Shown here: in pieces, positions 1 through 7,815 of the stretch
Layout: the number at the start of each line of letters is the position of its first letter
Position numbering within the stretch: position 1 is the first letter of the stretch
DNA from: Sphingobacterium sp. UBA7855
GTDB taxonomy: Bacteria > Bacteroidota > Bacteroidia > Sphingobacteriales > Sphingobacteriaceae
Direction: 5' to 3'
Assembly: GCA_002500745.1 (NCBI GenBank)
Contig: DLST01000011.1
Span: 1 to 64,000 of the forward strand
Length of the DNA: 64,000 nucleotides
Program-made: the position numbers and the translations under genes
Notes under the pieces: generated by a model
The model's input: the letters and a program-made list of their open reading frames with translations, nothing else
What the model was told of the DNA's origin: nothing
The model's database searches: none

Positions 1-132
1 CCGATTTTATTTGCAAGTCCAAAATTCAATGTAACCGATCTTGTGCTGTAGCGCGTACCTGTTACGCAGCTCGAGGTTCTGACAGATGGCCGCGAGTTTA
101 AGAGTGCGGAGCTGTGTTTTTAGATTTTCCAT
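1..132 (-). pseudogene. IstB start of a decayed IS21-family element (partial)
   Basis: Read on the minus strand from an ATG at 132, about 37 codons resemble the N-terminus of the intact IstB encoded at 2435-3259 (same opening, shared NLE-RN-AL pattern). After the Glu-Phe pair that matches the second copy, the frame meets a stop at 9-7. One extra T in the T-run near 21-24 would restore a plausible continuation, so this copy looks frameshifted, although the window edge hides the rest. It follows the istA remnant at 135-881 by a few bases, the normal istA-istB order. Confidence 0.6.
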
Positions 133-134
133 AT

Positions 135-881
135 TTATGTCCAGTAATTTGTAAGAGTGTCATAATAACTGAGTTCGTGCTGAAATTCGTCCGAGAAGCC
201 CATTGTTAGCACATCTTCCCGGGGCAGGTCGTACATCGCATTCTCGCATATCCGTTTGACCTGCTGGTAGCTTATGGCGTGAAAGTGCAGTGCGCGGGCA
301 CATGATCTTTCTATCTGGCCCAAAGTGAAGCGCTTTCTCAGCGCAAGTATACCCTGGGTCATCTTGCCCCAGTGCCTCGGCACTTCTTCCACAAGTCGAT
401 CGAACAGAGTGTACGCATTTGGACCTATCTGCCCCATCATTTCACGGTATTCTTCCTTGCTGACCATTCTCTTTTCCCTGGGGCGGTGCGCCGCAAGACT
501 GACAAACATGCCTATGCTGCCGGATAGCTGGTGCATGGCGATCTGTCGTGAGCTGTCATAGATGCGAAGTATCGTACCGTTACTCTCCAGCCTTACATTC
601 ATGCCCATATAGTCAGCCGGAACCGAATAATAATTCTGCTTATAGGCGACATGTCCCATACGGTTTACCCTGCGGTGGCTGACATCCTGTATCTGGAAAC
701 GTCTGGAAGGCAGGGGCTGCAGCGCAGCTTTCTCCGATTCAAGAAAGATATCATGAGGCCGGCGCCTGGTGGTACCGTGGACACGTTTATTGCATATTTC
801 ATCATTCCATACGCGCAGACCACAGATCAGGTCCTCATAGCTTTTGCTTTCAAAGGCTTTCAGAAAGTTGTTCCTGACATT
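135..881 (-). pseudogene. IS21 transposase IstA, C-terminal remnant
   Basis: About 247 codons match the C-terminal half of the IstA encoded at 983-2424, with shared stretches such as NNFLK-F, CNKRVHGTTRR, NYYSVP and YQQVKRICEN. Homology stops exactly at the outer end of the second element (881). The twelve codons open upstream of it belong to that element's terminal repeat, so the apparent ATG at 917 is not a true start. The N-terminal half with the helix-turn-helix and the catalytic DDE residues is missing and is not found on the other side of the insertion. The fragment keeps the reading frame across the point where the second copy is frameshifted. It cannot act as a transposase. Confidence 0.85.
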
Positions 882-932
882 GTTAATTCTCACTAAAACA
901 CCCCCATATATTCTCACTAAAATGCCACCACC
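881..932. repeat. Left terminal inverted repeat of the IS21 element
   Basis: Two tandem copies of a 20-odd-base motif (TTCTCACTAAAA followed by CACCCCC or TGCCACC) start with TGTTAA. They match, in reverse complement, the two copies at 3272-3326. Paired internal repeats at the ends are typical of IS21 transposase binding sites. Confidence 0.8.
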
Positions 933-957
933 TTAAGTTTTTAATTAAGGTTTAACT

Positions 958-980
958 TGTCGGAGTATTAAAGTCCGACA
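958..980. promoter_or_regulatory. Perfect 7-bp inverted repeat just before istA
   Basis: TGTCGGA (958-964) and TCCGACA (974-980) flank a 9-base spacer and end two bases before the istA ATG at 983. In RNA it would form a short hairpin over the translation start; as DNA it could be an operator. No T-tract follows, so it is not a terminator. The role is inference only. Confidence 0.4.
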
Positions 981-982
981 TT

Positions 983-2424
983 ATGTATAAAGTGGCAATG
1001 TATAATACGATAAAAACACTGCTATCCCACGGGAAATCGATACGGGAGATAGCATCAGAACTTGGGATGTGCCGCAAGACCGTTTCCCGGATACAGAAAG
1101 CCCTTGAGCGTGGGCTAGAGGAACCTTTGCCTCAGGTAAGACCAAAGCTGCTGGACGATTATCTCGATGACATTCAGGTATATAAGGAGATGGGACTGAG
1201 CGCTATACTTATCCACCAGCGCCTGCATGAGCAGCACGGTTTAGATATATCTTATCCCAGTGTCGCCAGAAGTATCGAGAGATTAAAGAAGCAGGAGGTT
1301 TTTGTGCCGCTGCACAGCGATCCGGGAGAAGAAGCGCAGGTGGATTTCGGATATATGGGTACTTTCCGCAGGAATGGCCGCCCTGTAAAAGTATGGGTGT
1401 TTTCCATGGTTCTCTCCCATAGCCGTTACAGCTTTTATAAACTGGTGACCAGCCAGCGGGTGGACGAATTTCTGGACTGCCATATCAAAGCTTTCGAGTA
1501 TTTTGGGGGTGTTCCGCGAACTGTCAAACTTGACAACCTGAAATCTGGGGTGACCATTCCGGATCTTTACGAACCGGAGCTCCAGCGCCAATATTCTGAA
1601 TTTCTTTCCTACTACAGCTGTGCAGGAATTGCGTGCAGGCCACGCCGTCCACAGGACAAGGGCAAAGTTGAATCATCTATCAAATATGTAAAAAACAATT
1701 TTTTAAAGGGCTTCGATGGCAATGGCTATGAAGATCTGCTGTGCGGGCTGAAGGTCTGGAACGAAGAGACATGCAATAAGCGCGTACACGGAACCACGCG
1801 CCGTATCCCTCTTGCCGTATTTGAACAGTATGAAAAGCATGCACTGCTTGCATTGCCCCCGGTGCGATATGAAATCCTGGAGGTCGGATCCAGAAAAGTC
1901 ACCCGGCTGGCACACGTGTGAGCTACCGCCATAATTACTATTCGGTGCCCGCTGCCTATGCGGGCAGAACCGTCAGGCTCGAAAGCAACGGTACCTGCCT
2001 AAAAATATTTGACGGCAGCACCCGCATTGCACTCCATCAGGTAAGCGGACAGATGGGCATGTACGTTTCTCTGGAGGAACACCGTCCGGATTATAAAAAG
2101 AATATCAGCAGAGAAGAATATAAGCGGCTAATGGGAAGTATCGGACCTTCTGCACTGCTTTTCTTTGAACATCTTCTGGCGGAGGTGCCTACCCACTGGA
2201 GCCCGATGACCCGCGGGATACTTAAATTAAAAAAGCGGTTTACCGACGTGCAGATCGATCTGTCATGTAAGCGCGCGCTCCATTACAGAGCCTTCAGCTA
2301 CCAGCAGGTCAAACGGATCTGCGAGAACGAGCTTTACAAGCAAAATTACGAGGAAATGTCTCCTATGGTGTATTCCAGCGAATACGAACACGAACTCGGA
2401 CTATACGACAGATTAACAAACTGA
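983..2424 (+). pseudogene. istA: IS21 transposase IstA, frameshifted
   Basis: The first part (983-1921) encodes an N-terminal helix-turn-helix and an rve-type integrase core with candidate catalytic residues D121 (QVDFGY), D184 (KLDNLK) and E230 (GKVESS). It stops at 1919-1921. The C-terminal domain continues in another frame from about 1918 to 2424. The older copy at 135-881 reads GHVAYK through the same place, which shows that the break is a two-base duplication (GTGTG for GTG) inside the palindrome CACACGTGTG at 1911-1920. IstA is normally one protein of about 480-520 residues, and the two parts add up to that. It is either a dead gene, a sequencing error or, less likely, programmed frameshifting. 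Confidence 0.85.
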
Positions 2425-2434
2425 AATAAATAAT

Positions 2435-3259
2435 ATGGAAACATTATTAGCAAATTTACGCCAGCTAAAATTGGCCACGATGGCCCAGAACCTTGAAATG
2501 AGGAATAGGCATGCCCTGGAAAAACAGATCAGCTACCTTGAATTTCTGGAGCTGCTCATCGAAGATGAAATAGTAAAAAGACAGTCCAATGGCTATCAGT
2601 CCAGGCTAAAGGAATCCCGGCTGGATACGCAAAAGATCCTGGACAGTTATGACCTGAGTTACCAGCCGGACCTGGACAGAAGGCTATTATTTGACCTGGC
2701 TTCCTGCCGGTTCATAGAACAGCGCTCCAATGCTATATTCATGGGGAAACCCGGTGTCGGGAAAACCCACCTGGCCCATGCGATCGGGCTTGAAGCGGTC
2801 AAAAGAGGTAAAAAAGTACTGTTTGCACACACAAATGAAATGGTCGAAAAACTGTTCGCATCAAGGGCAGACGGAAGTTACCAGTCCGTATTGCAGCGTT
2901 ATCTAAAGCCTGACCTCCTGATACTTGATGAGCTGGGCTTCAAAAAAATGCCGCAGAACAGTCTGGAAGATTTCTTTGAGATCGTTCGCAGGAGGTACGA
3001 AACGGGGTCTATGATCATCACCACAAACCGAAACTTTGAAGACTGGGGAAACCTCTTCGGTGACAGGGTAATTGCTTCTGCTATTATAGATAGGATTGTC
3101 CATCATGCAACAATTGTAAAACTTAATGGGAACAGCTATCGCGTAAAAAATCTTATCGAACTACAGGATCTTTTTCCTGGTGAAGATACCGCAAGGACTA
3201 GAAGAGGGCGCCCTCGAAAGCAGGAAAACGAAATCTCAGATGATCAGGATAATGAATGA
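2435..3259 (+). CDS. istB: IS21-family helper ATPase IstB
   Basis: IstB is the AAA+ ATPase, related to DnaC, that selects target DNA and activates IstA during IS21 transposition. The 274-residue protein has a Walker A motif GKPGVGKT (104-111), a Walker B LLILDELG (161-167) and a basic C-terminal tail (RTRRGRPRK) that could bind DNA. The length fits the family (about 250 residues). The ATG at 2435 lies 10 bases after the istA stop, so the two genes are co-transcribed. It appears intact although its partner istA is frameshifted. Confidence 0.93.
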   Translation: METLLANLRQLKLATMAQNLEMRNRHALEKQISYLEFLELLIEDEIVKRQSNGYQSRLKESRLDTQKILDSYDLSYQPDLDRRLLFDLASCRFIEQRSNAIFMGKPGVGKTHLAHAIGLEAVKRGKKVLFAHTNEMVEKLFASRADGSYQSVLQRYLKPDLLILDELGFKKMPQNSLEDFFEIVRRRYETGSMIITTNRNFEDWGNLFGDRVIASAIIDRIVHHATIVKLNGNSYRVKNLIELQDLFPGEDTARTRRGRPRKQENEISDDQDNE

Positions 3260-3271
3260 TTATTTTTGCAT

Positions 3272-3326
3272 ATTAGTGGGGGCATTTTAATGAGAATCAG
3301 TGGGGGCATTCTAATGAGAATTAACA
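3272..3326. repeat. Right terminal inverted repeat of the IS21 element
   Basis: Two near-identical copies of GTGGGGGCATT-TAATGAGAAT lie in tandem and end in TTAACA. In reverse complement they match the left end at 881-932. The outermost TGTT/AACA bases give the element boundaries used here. Confidence 0.8.
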
Positions 3327-3351
3327 TGGATCAGTTAAAGAATACCGAAAA

Positions 3352-3957
3352 ATGGTTACTCAAGGTGATGGGGGGCATTTTTTCACAGTTAATAACTTCG
3401 GTCAGCCGAGCATAAATGACTTGATTAGGGTAGTTGAAAATGACAGCCAAGATAGCCAAAAGCACGTGAAGTTAGGCATATTAAATGAGTTGTTACGCGA
3501 CAGCAAGCCAATCAATCTTAAAACCACCCAAATGGATAGCGTATTTCTTTCTGATGCAGCATGGAAAGAAGCTTTGGTTGGTTGGGAAAATCCCGCTCGG
3601 AATTATTACACGGCCGAATCCAATAGTTTATTTTTTTTAGAAAGTATGGGCAACCTATATCGAAAAGGTTTGTACGCCCATACGCCATCCCTATATGCGT
3701 ATAAGCTCTCAAAAAAGTGGCGGAATTTAAAAATCATAGCAGCATTGCGTGATGGAGCGCTAAAACCAGAGGGTATTAAATTTATTATCAAGGGTAATGG
3801 GAAAACCCTTTCTTCTCGTATCGTTAGACCTAATCAACAGCATATTTTTGATATAGATATCACAAATATAGACGATCTTGAGCTTCTCACACAAGATCCA
3901 GTCGGAAACAACTTTAATGCCTGGTCAATTTGGTGCAACCCATTGCTAACTAAATAA
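3352..3957 (+). pseudogene. NPCBM/NEW2 carbohydrate-binding domain protein, N-terminally truncated
   Basis: Residues about 60-200 follow the NPCBM/NEW2 pattern (PF08305): a VFLSD-W opening, GLYAHTPS-Y in the middle, KFIIKGNGK, then IDITNIDDLEL and a closing W-NPLL. Such domains bind carbohydrate at the C-terminus of glycoside hydrolases and related secreted proteins. No signal peptide or enzyme domain is present. The first 14 or so codons (3352-3394) run through what looks like an IS21 end, and a stop codon lies at the IS boundary (3322-3324). The frame is therefore best read as the 3' remnant of a larger gene cut by the older insertion. Whether it is expressed is unknown. Confidence 0.7.
3362..3394. 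repeat. Likely istA-side end of the older IS21 element
   Basis: The stretch AAGGTGATGGGGGGCATTTT followed by a CAC-GTTAATA tail resembles, in reverse complement, the inner left-end repeat and adjacent ACCTTAAG of the intact element (about 905-937). It lies where the outer end of the decayed minus-strand copy would be expected. This suggests the older element once spanned from before position 1 to about 3394 and lost most of istA. The match is short and degenerate, so this is inference. Confidence 0.45.
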
Positions 3958-4257
3958 AAATAACAGCCAATAGTCATCAAGCTCATACAGGTATTTTCAG
4001 TAAGTTAGATACTCCAAAAGCTGACCGGGCAGCTTGGTCTCATTTATATTTTCTTTGCGATTCATAAGCTCATCAAAATCTTTATGCATTACTAAGAAGC
4101 ATACTTTAACTTGATTAATGCGTGCAACGTAATGTAAAAACCCTTACTTATTTCTACTGGTGTCTCCTGATCACTCAATAGTCAAGTACAGAATATTTAT
4201 CCGTCTCGCCTGTACTGTGATAATAAAGGTTAATGCGAAATGTATCTTTGCTCACCA
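3958..4257. other. Intergenic DNA, no gene seen
   Basis: AT-rich spacer between converging genes. It contains a short inverted repeat AAGCTG-ACCGGG-CAGCTT near 4018-4035 and a TATCTTTG box on the plus strand at 4243-4250 with no -33 element and no plus-strand gene after it. No reading frame with coding character was found. Confidence 0.5.
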
Positions 4258-4695
4258 CTATTCCTCTTTTTCAATTACATTTCTAAAGGCGATAAATTCT
4301 AAAATGGTACAGCCTAAATAAATAAACGTAAACAAAAGGAGCGTTTTTAACGGTTCAATGGCCATATTAAACTTGTACACTCCCACCAATATATAAATAA
4401 TTAATATAACTAAGCATACAGCAGGTATTCCTGAGAAAACCAAAAAGCATAACGTTTTACTACTTCTGACTTTTTCTATACGATTTAGAAAAAACAGTAG
4501 AGAACACAATGCTATAGCGAAAAGGTAAACAGCTGAAAAAACAAGATTAACACTAATGTCCATTATAACAATAATCGTATTCAGAAATCCTGTATCAACC
4601 GTATTTTTTTCCGCAATAACAAGTCGATATAAGATAAATAGCAAAATACTTACAAGCACATTGACAAACCAAAATTTCACGATGATTTTCCCCAT
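4258..4695 (-). CDS. Hypothetical four-helix membrane protein
   Basis: A 145-residue, very hydrophobic protein with about four predicted membrane helices: near residues 8-25, 40-65, 80-105 and 115-135. A basic loop (NRIEKVRSSK) lies between the second and third, and the tail is acidic (VIEKEE). I do not recognise a family. The ATG at 4695 is preferred to the in-frame GTG at 4704. On the minus strand a TATCTTTG promoter box lies at 4774-4767, about 70 bases upstream. It stands alone, without operon partners. Real coding is likely from its long open frame and membrane-protein composition; function is unknown. Confidence 0.6.
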   Translation of the reverse strand: MGKIIVKFWFVNVLVSILLFILYRLVIAEKNTVDTGFLNTIIVIMDISVNLVFSAVYLFAIALCSLLFFLNRIEKVRSSKTLCFLVFSGIPAVCLVILIIYILVGVYKFNMAIEPLKTLLLFTFIYLGCTILEFIAFRNVIEKEE

Positions 4696-5074
4696 TTTTA
4701 ACACTTTCTATGACCACTAGTAGACATTGCTCGATTAGTCATCGATTATTCTTTCGCGTTCTCTTACAAAGATATTAAGTTATTTTTCAAGAGTAATGCA
4801 CGAATATTAATTTTGTTTTGTCGAATAATGATTGCTTTGTTCGTTAAAAAGCAAAATTGTAGCGAATACCACTAAAAAAGTCAATTCACCTTATATTAAC
4901 TTCTGTCTACAGAGATAGCACATGCTCTACAGATTAATGTTCTATAAATTCAGGATTATTAGAGAAAGTCGTAGAGATAATTAAAACGGATATGTTATGC
5001 GCAACAATATAGGGCATATATTTTAATTCATAGGATCTGTTGACTGAATTCCTAAGTTGAATAAGAGTCGGCTT
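4696..5074. other. Intergenic DNA with one promoter-like box
   Basis: AT-rich spacer. It holds the minus-strand TATCTTTG box at 4774-4767 that may serve the membrane-protein gene. A TTG lies only 13 bases upstream of the box, closer than usual. No terminator hairpin or further gene was recognised. Confidence 0.4.
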
Positions 5075-5656
5075 CTAATTGATAAGAGATATAATTTCAT
5101 TAGCTTCAGGGTCAGTTTTTGGTGAAAAATGCTTTATAAGCTTACCATTTTCATCAATTAAATACTTCTGAAAGTTCCATAAGACCGCTGAACTTTCAAC
5201 ACCGTTCAGGCTTTTATTGGTCAACCACTGATAGATAGGCGCCTGTCGCTTTCCTTTCACATCAATCTTTGCCGCCATCGGAAAAGTTACGCCATAATTT
5301 CGTTGACAAAATGCTGCTATTTCAGCGTCCTTACCTGGCTCTTGATCTAAAAAATCATTTGAAGGGAAGCCTATAATAACTAGCTTATCATTGAATTTAT
5401 TATATAGACGTTCAAGACCCTCATACTGTGGCGTAAATCCACATTTGGAAGCGGTGTTTACAACTAAGATCTTTTTACCTTTAAATTTCGCAAAGTTTAT
5501 GGTAGAGCCGTCCAGCCCGTTTACTTTAAATTCATGGATAGTAGCTGATTTCAATGCCATATCTACTTCAACGTTACCATTGGTGAATAAATAATAGGCT
5601 ACAGCGGCTCCGACTGCCGCCACAATAAATAAAACTATAAAGACCATTTTTCTCAT
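5075..5656 (-). CDS. Glutathione peroxidase-family thiol peroxidase, membrane-anchored
   Basis: Reduces hydrogen peroxide and organic hydroperoxides, in bacteria usually with thioredoxin as donor. The peroxidatic Cys is C72 in NTASKCGFTPQ. The rest of the tetrad is Q105 (FLDQEPG), W160 and N161 (LWNF), and C117 (AFCQRNYG) is at the usual resolving-cysteine place. The family's FPCNQ motif reads FPSND here, which loses a non-essential cysteine. Residues 4-24 form one hydrophobic segment, a signal anchor that would place the enzyme in the periplasm; many family members lack this and have about 160 residues. The ATG at 5656 is chosen over an in-frame TTG at 5674. Confidence 0.9.
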   Translation of the reverse strand: MRKMVFIVLFIVAAVGAAVAYYLFTNGNVEVDMALKSATIHEFKVNGLDGSTINFAKFKGKKILVVNTASKCGFTPQYEGLERLYNKFNDKLVIIGFPSNDFLDQEPGKDAEIAAFCQRNYGVTFPMAAKIDVKGKRQAPIYQWLTNKSLNGVESSAVLWNFQKYLIDENGKLIKHFSPKTDPEANEIISLIN

Positions 5657-6342
5657 TTTTTTCAGACATGCCAATCAATATGAACCACTAGAAATCTGAC
5701 AAGGTCAAGTTAAAGGTACTAAAGTTCAAAGAAGAAATCAACTCTATTATATAGTAGCAAAACCGTATTCATCCAAATTCTGTTCTCCCAGCAGTCTCGA
5801 ATGCCTCACTCTCAATATAACACAACACTAAGATCTCTCTAATCAATTTATAGAGATTCTAAAAGCAAAGAACTTCATATTACCAATGCGGTCGCTTTCC
5901 ACCCCAATACAGCTGCACTACTTAATAAATTAGATATGGAATTATACATTTTCTAAAAGAGGTATGGATAAAGACATTAAGGCAATAGGTTTTACATACA
6001 AATTAAATATTCCCATTTTCACATAAAAAAGGACGATTTTCATATTCTTTATGTATCTAATCTAAGTTACATTTGTCAACAAATAGAATTGATTCGATAG
6101 AGGTAATTGCTGAACTGTTTAAAGATCCATATCTCACATTTCGATTCCTATTGATTCAATAAAGAATACTATAAACTCCCTACAATACTACAATGAAAAA
6201 CATGATGTGGAACGAGAATGTCGTTCCACATTTTTAATTAACCCTACTATTTTCTATTGATCTAATACACTCAACACCTGACACTTCCTATGCCGAAATT
6301 CGTAACCCATTTTCGGAAACGAAACAACATTATTATAAAAAC
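5657..6342. other. Long intergenic region with terminator and gene relic
   Basis: Nearly 700 bases without a convincing gene. A plus-strand stretch near 5867-5957 reads as about 30 coding-like codons without a start (containing NAVAFHPNTAALLNKLD) and ends in TAA, and may be a gene relic. A TACATTTG box (about 6065-6072) overlaps the palindrome ATTTGTCAACAAAT. A strong hairpin follows at 6205-6231. Nothing else was recognised. Confidence 0.4.
6205..6235. terminator. Intrinsic terminator, probably bidirectional
   Basis: A perfect 11-bp stem (ATGTGGAACGA and its complement) has a 5-base loop. It is followed by TTTTT on the plus strand, and by a T-run after four bases on the minus strand. It lies 108 bases downstream of the AAA+ ATPase gene, which it probably terminates. 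Confidence 0.75.
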
Positions 6343-7809
6343 TTACAGATTGTTTCTTAGATATCCTTGAAAATTATCCTGAAACTGCAGTCCCGTTCCA
6401 ATTCTATATTTACTTAATTTATTGTTTAAAGTGAGCCCCCATAAAACAAATTCGGTTAAAAAATAGACATCCGCAGATTTCGTTTCTGGCTGATATTGCT
6501 GAATCAAAGCTTTAATAGGTACCACTTCATCCAAAACCCTAATATATTCCATATCACTAAGCTCATCAGATAATTCAATACCTTCCGATTCTGCAAACCA
6601 ACGCACAATATCATCGTAGGGATAACGATCGCTTTCTCTTTCCAGCTTCTCAATTTTTGGGAATAAGACGGGAAAGATGCTTTTTATAGCATTTTCAATC
6701 AGTTGCAATGCCACAATATCTGCTCCTTCCTGCTCACCTTCATAAACAAGCTCAACCTTGCCAGTTATTGCAGGTATAATGCCCATAAAATCACCCAATC
6801 TCACTGCGGTTGCTTGCGATCCGTTTTTAAGCATACGCAATTCAGCGGTGCTTACTAAGTTTTGAAATGCCGTAATACTCATACGTGCACTAACGCCACT
6901 TTTATCATCAACATATTCGCTATTTCGAGCTTCGAAGCTTATTTGCTCTATTAATTCTCGCGCTAATTCTGGGATATAAATTTGCTCTTTCTGCGCTATT
7001 TCCAAGTTAGATTCCTGAGCGGTGATTGTTTTTGCTATCTCAACAGAAGTCGGATAATGGGTAAGTATCTGCGAACCAATTCGATCTTTCAACGGCGTCA
7101 CAATGCTTCCCCTATTGGTATAATCCTCGGGATTCGCTGTAAATATAAATTGTATATCTAATGGCAAGCGCAACTTAAAACCACGAATCTGTATATCCCC
7201 CTCCTGTAATATATTAAAAAGGGCGACTTGAATTCTCGCTTGAAGATCCGGAAGTTCATTAATAACAAAAATAGATCGATTTGCCCTTGGGATCATACCG
7301 AAGTGAATCACACGATCGTCTGCATAGCTTAGTTTTAAATTTGCGGCTTTGATGGGATCTACATCACCAATCAAATCAGCGACGGTCACATCGGGTGTAG
7401 CAAGTTTTTCTGCAAAACGATCGTTTCTACTAAGCCAAGATATTGGGGTATCGTCACCTTCCTTCTTTAGTCGTTCTATCGCATAACGCGATATCGGATT
7501 ATAGGGATCATCGTTAATCTCCGAACCTTCTACCACTGGCACATATTCATCCAGTAGATTGACCATAAGTCTTGCCAATCGCGTTTTCGCTTGGCCGCGA
7601 AGCCCTAATAAATTAATGTTGTGCTTGGAGAGAATAGCCCGCTCAAGTTCAGGAATAACCGTATCTTCGTATCCGTATACTCCATTGAACACGGATTCAC
7701 CCGCCCTTATTTTTGTAATTAGATTCTGACGCAATTCTTCTTTTATTGTCTTAGGTTTATAACCCGAAGTTTTTAATGCACCAAATGTTTTAATCTTCGT
7801 ATAATCCAT
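6343..7809 (-). CDS. AAA+ ATPase, magnesium-chelatase ChlI/MoxR-like
   Basis: The 488-residue protein has a ChlI-type AAA+ core: Walker A GLRGQAKT (69-76), a Walker B-like SIFVINELPDL, sensor 1 FIFTANPEDY, and an arginine-finger region PLKDRIG. The C-terminal third is helical and not assigned. Such ATPases pair with VWA proteins to insert metals or remodel complexes. The VWA partner ends 6 bases upstream, so the two form one operon. No bacteriochlorophyll or cobalamin genes are nearby, so a chelatase role is unlikely and the substrate is unknown. Family assignment is firm, biological role open. Confidence 0.85.
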   Translation of the reverse strand: MDYTKIKTFGALKTSGYKPKTIKEELRQNLITKIRAGESVFNGVYGYEDTVIPELERAILSKHNINLLGLRGQAKTRLARLMVNLLDEYVPVVEGSEINDDPYNPISRYAIERLKKEGDDTPISWLSRNDRFAEKLATPDVTVADLIGDVDPIKAANLKLSYADDRVIHFGMIPRANRSIFVINELPDLQARIQVALFNILQEGDIQIRGFKLRLPLDIQFIFTANPEDYTNRGSIVTPLKDRIGSQILTHYPTSVEIAKTITAQESNLEIAQKEQIYIPELARELIEQISFEARNSEYVDDKSGVSARMSITAFQNLVSTAELRMLKNGSQATAVRLGDFMGIIPAITGKVELVYEGEQEGADIVALQLIENAIKSIFPVLFPKIEKLERESDRYPYDDIVRWFAESEGIELSDELSDMEYIRVLDEVVPIKALIQQYQPETKSADVYFLTEFVLWGLTLNNKLSKYRIGTGLQFQDNFQGYLRNNL

Positions 7810-7815
7810 ATATTT

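Larger units (their letters stand above)
881..3326 (+). mobile_element. IS21-family insertion sequence, nested in another IS21 element
   Basis: The 2446-base element is bounded by TGTTAATTCTCA at the left and TGAGAATTAACA at the right, and carries istA and istB in the usual order. Each end holds two copies of a repeat built on TTCTCA-TAAAATGCC. It lies inside the istA of an older minus-strand IS21 copy. The bases next to the two ends (GACAT and TGGAT) do not form a target-site duplication, which points to a deletion or recombination after insertion. The element is probably not autonomous, because its istA is frameshifted. Confidence 0.85.

Noticed and set aside
135..917. Complete minus-strand gene from the ATG at 917
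   Set aside because: The first 12 codons are the terminal repeat of the inserted IS; only the part from 881 to 135 is istA.
875..3332. Target-site duplication of the IS21 element
   Set aside because: The flanking bases (GACAT left, TGGAT right) differ, so no duplication is present.
4243..4250. TATCTTTG promoter-like box on the plus strand
   Set aside because: No -33 TTG at the right distance and only minus-strand genes follow.
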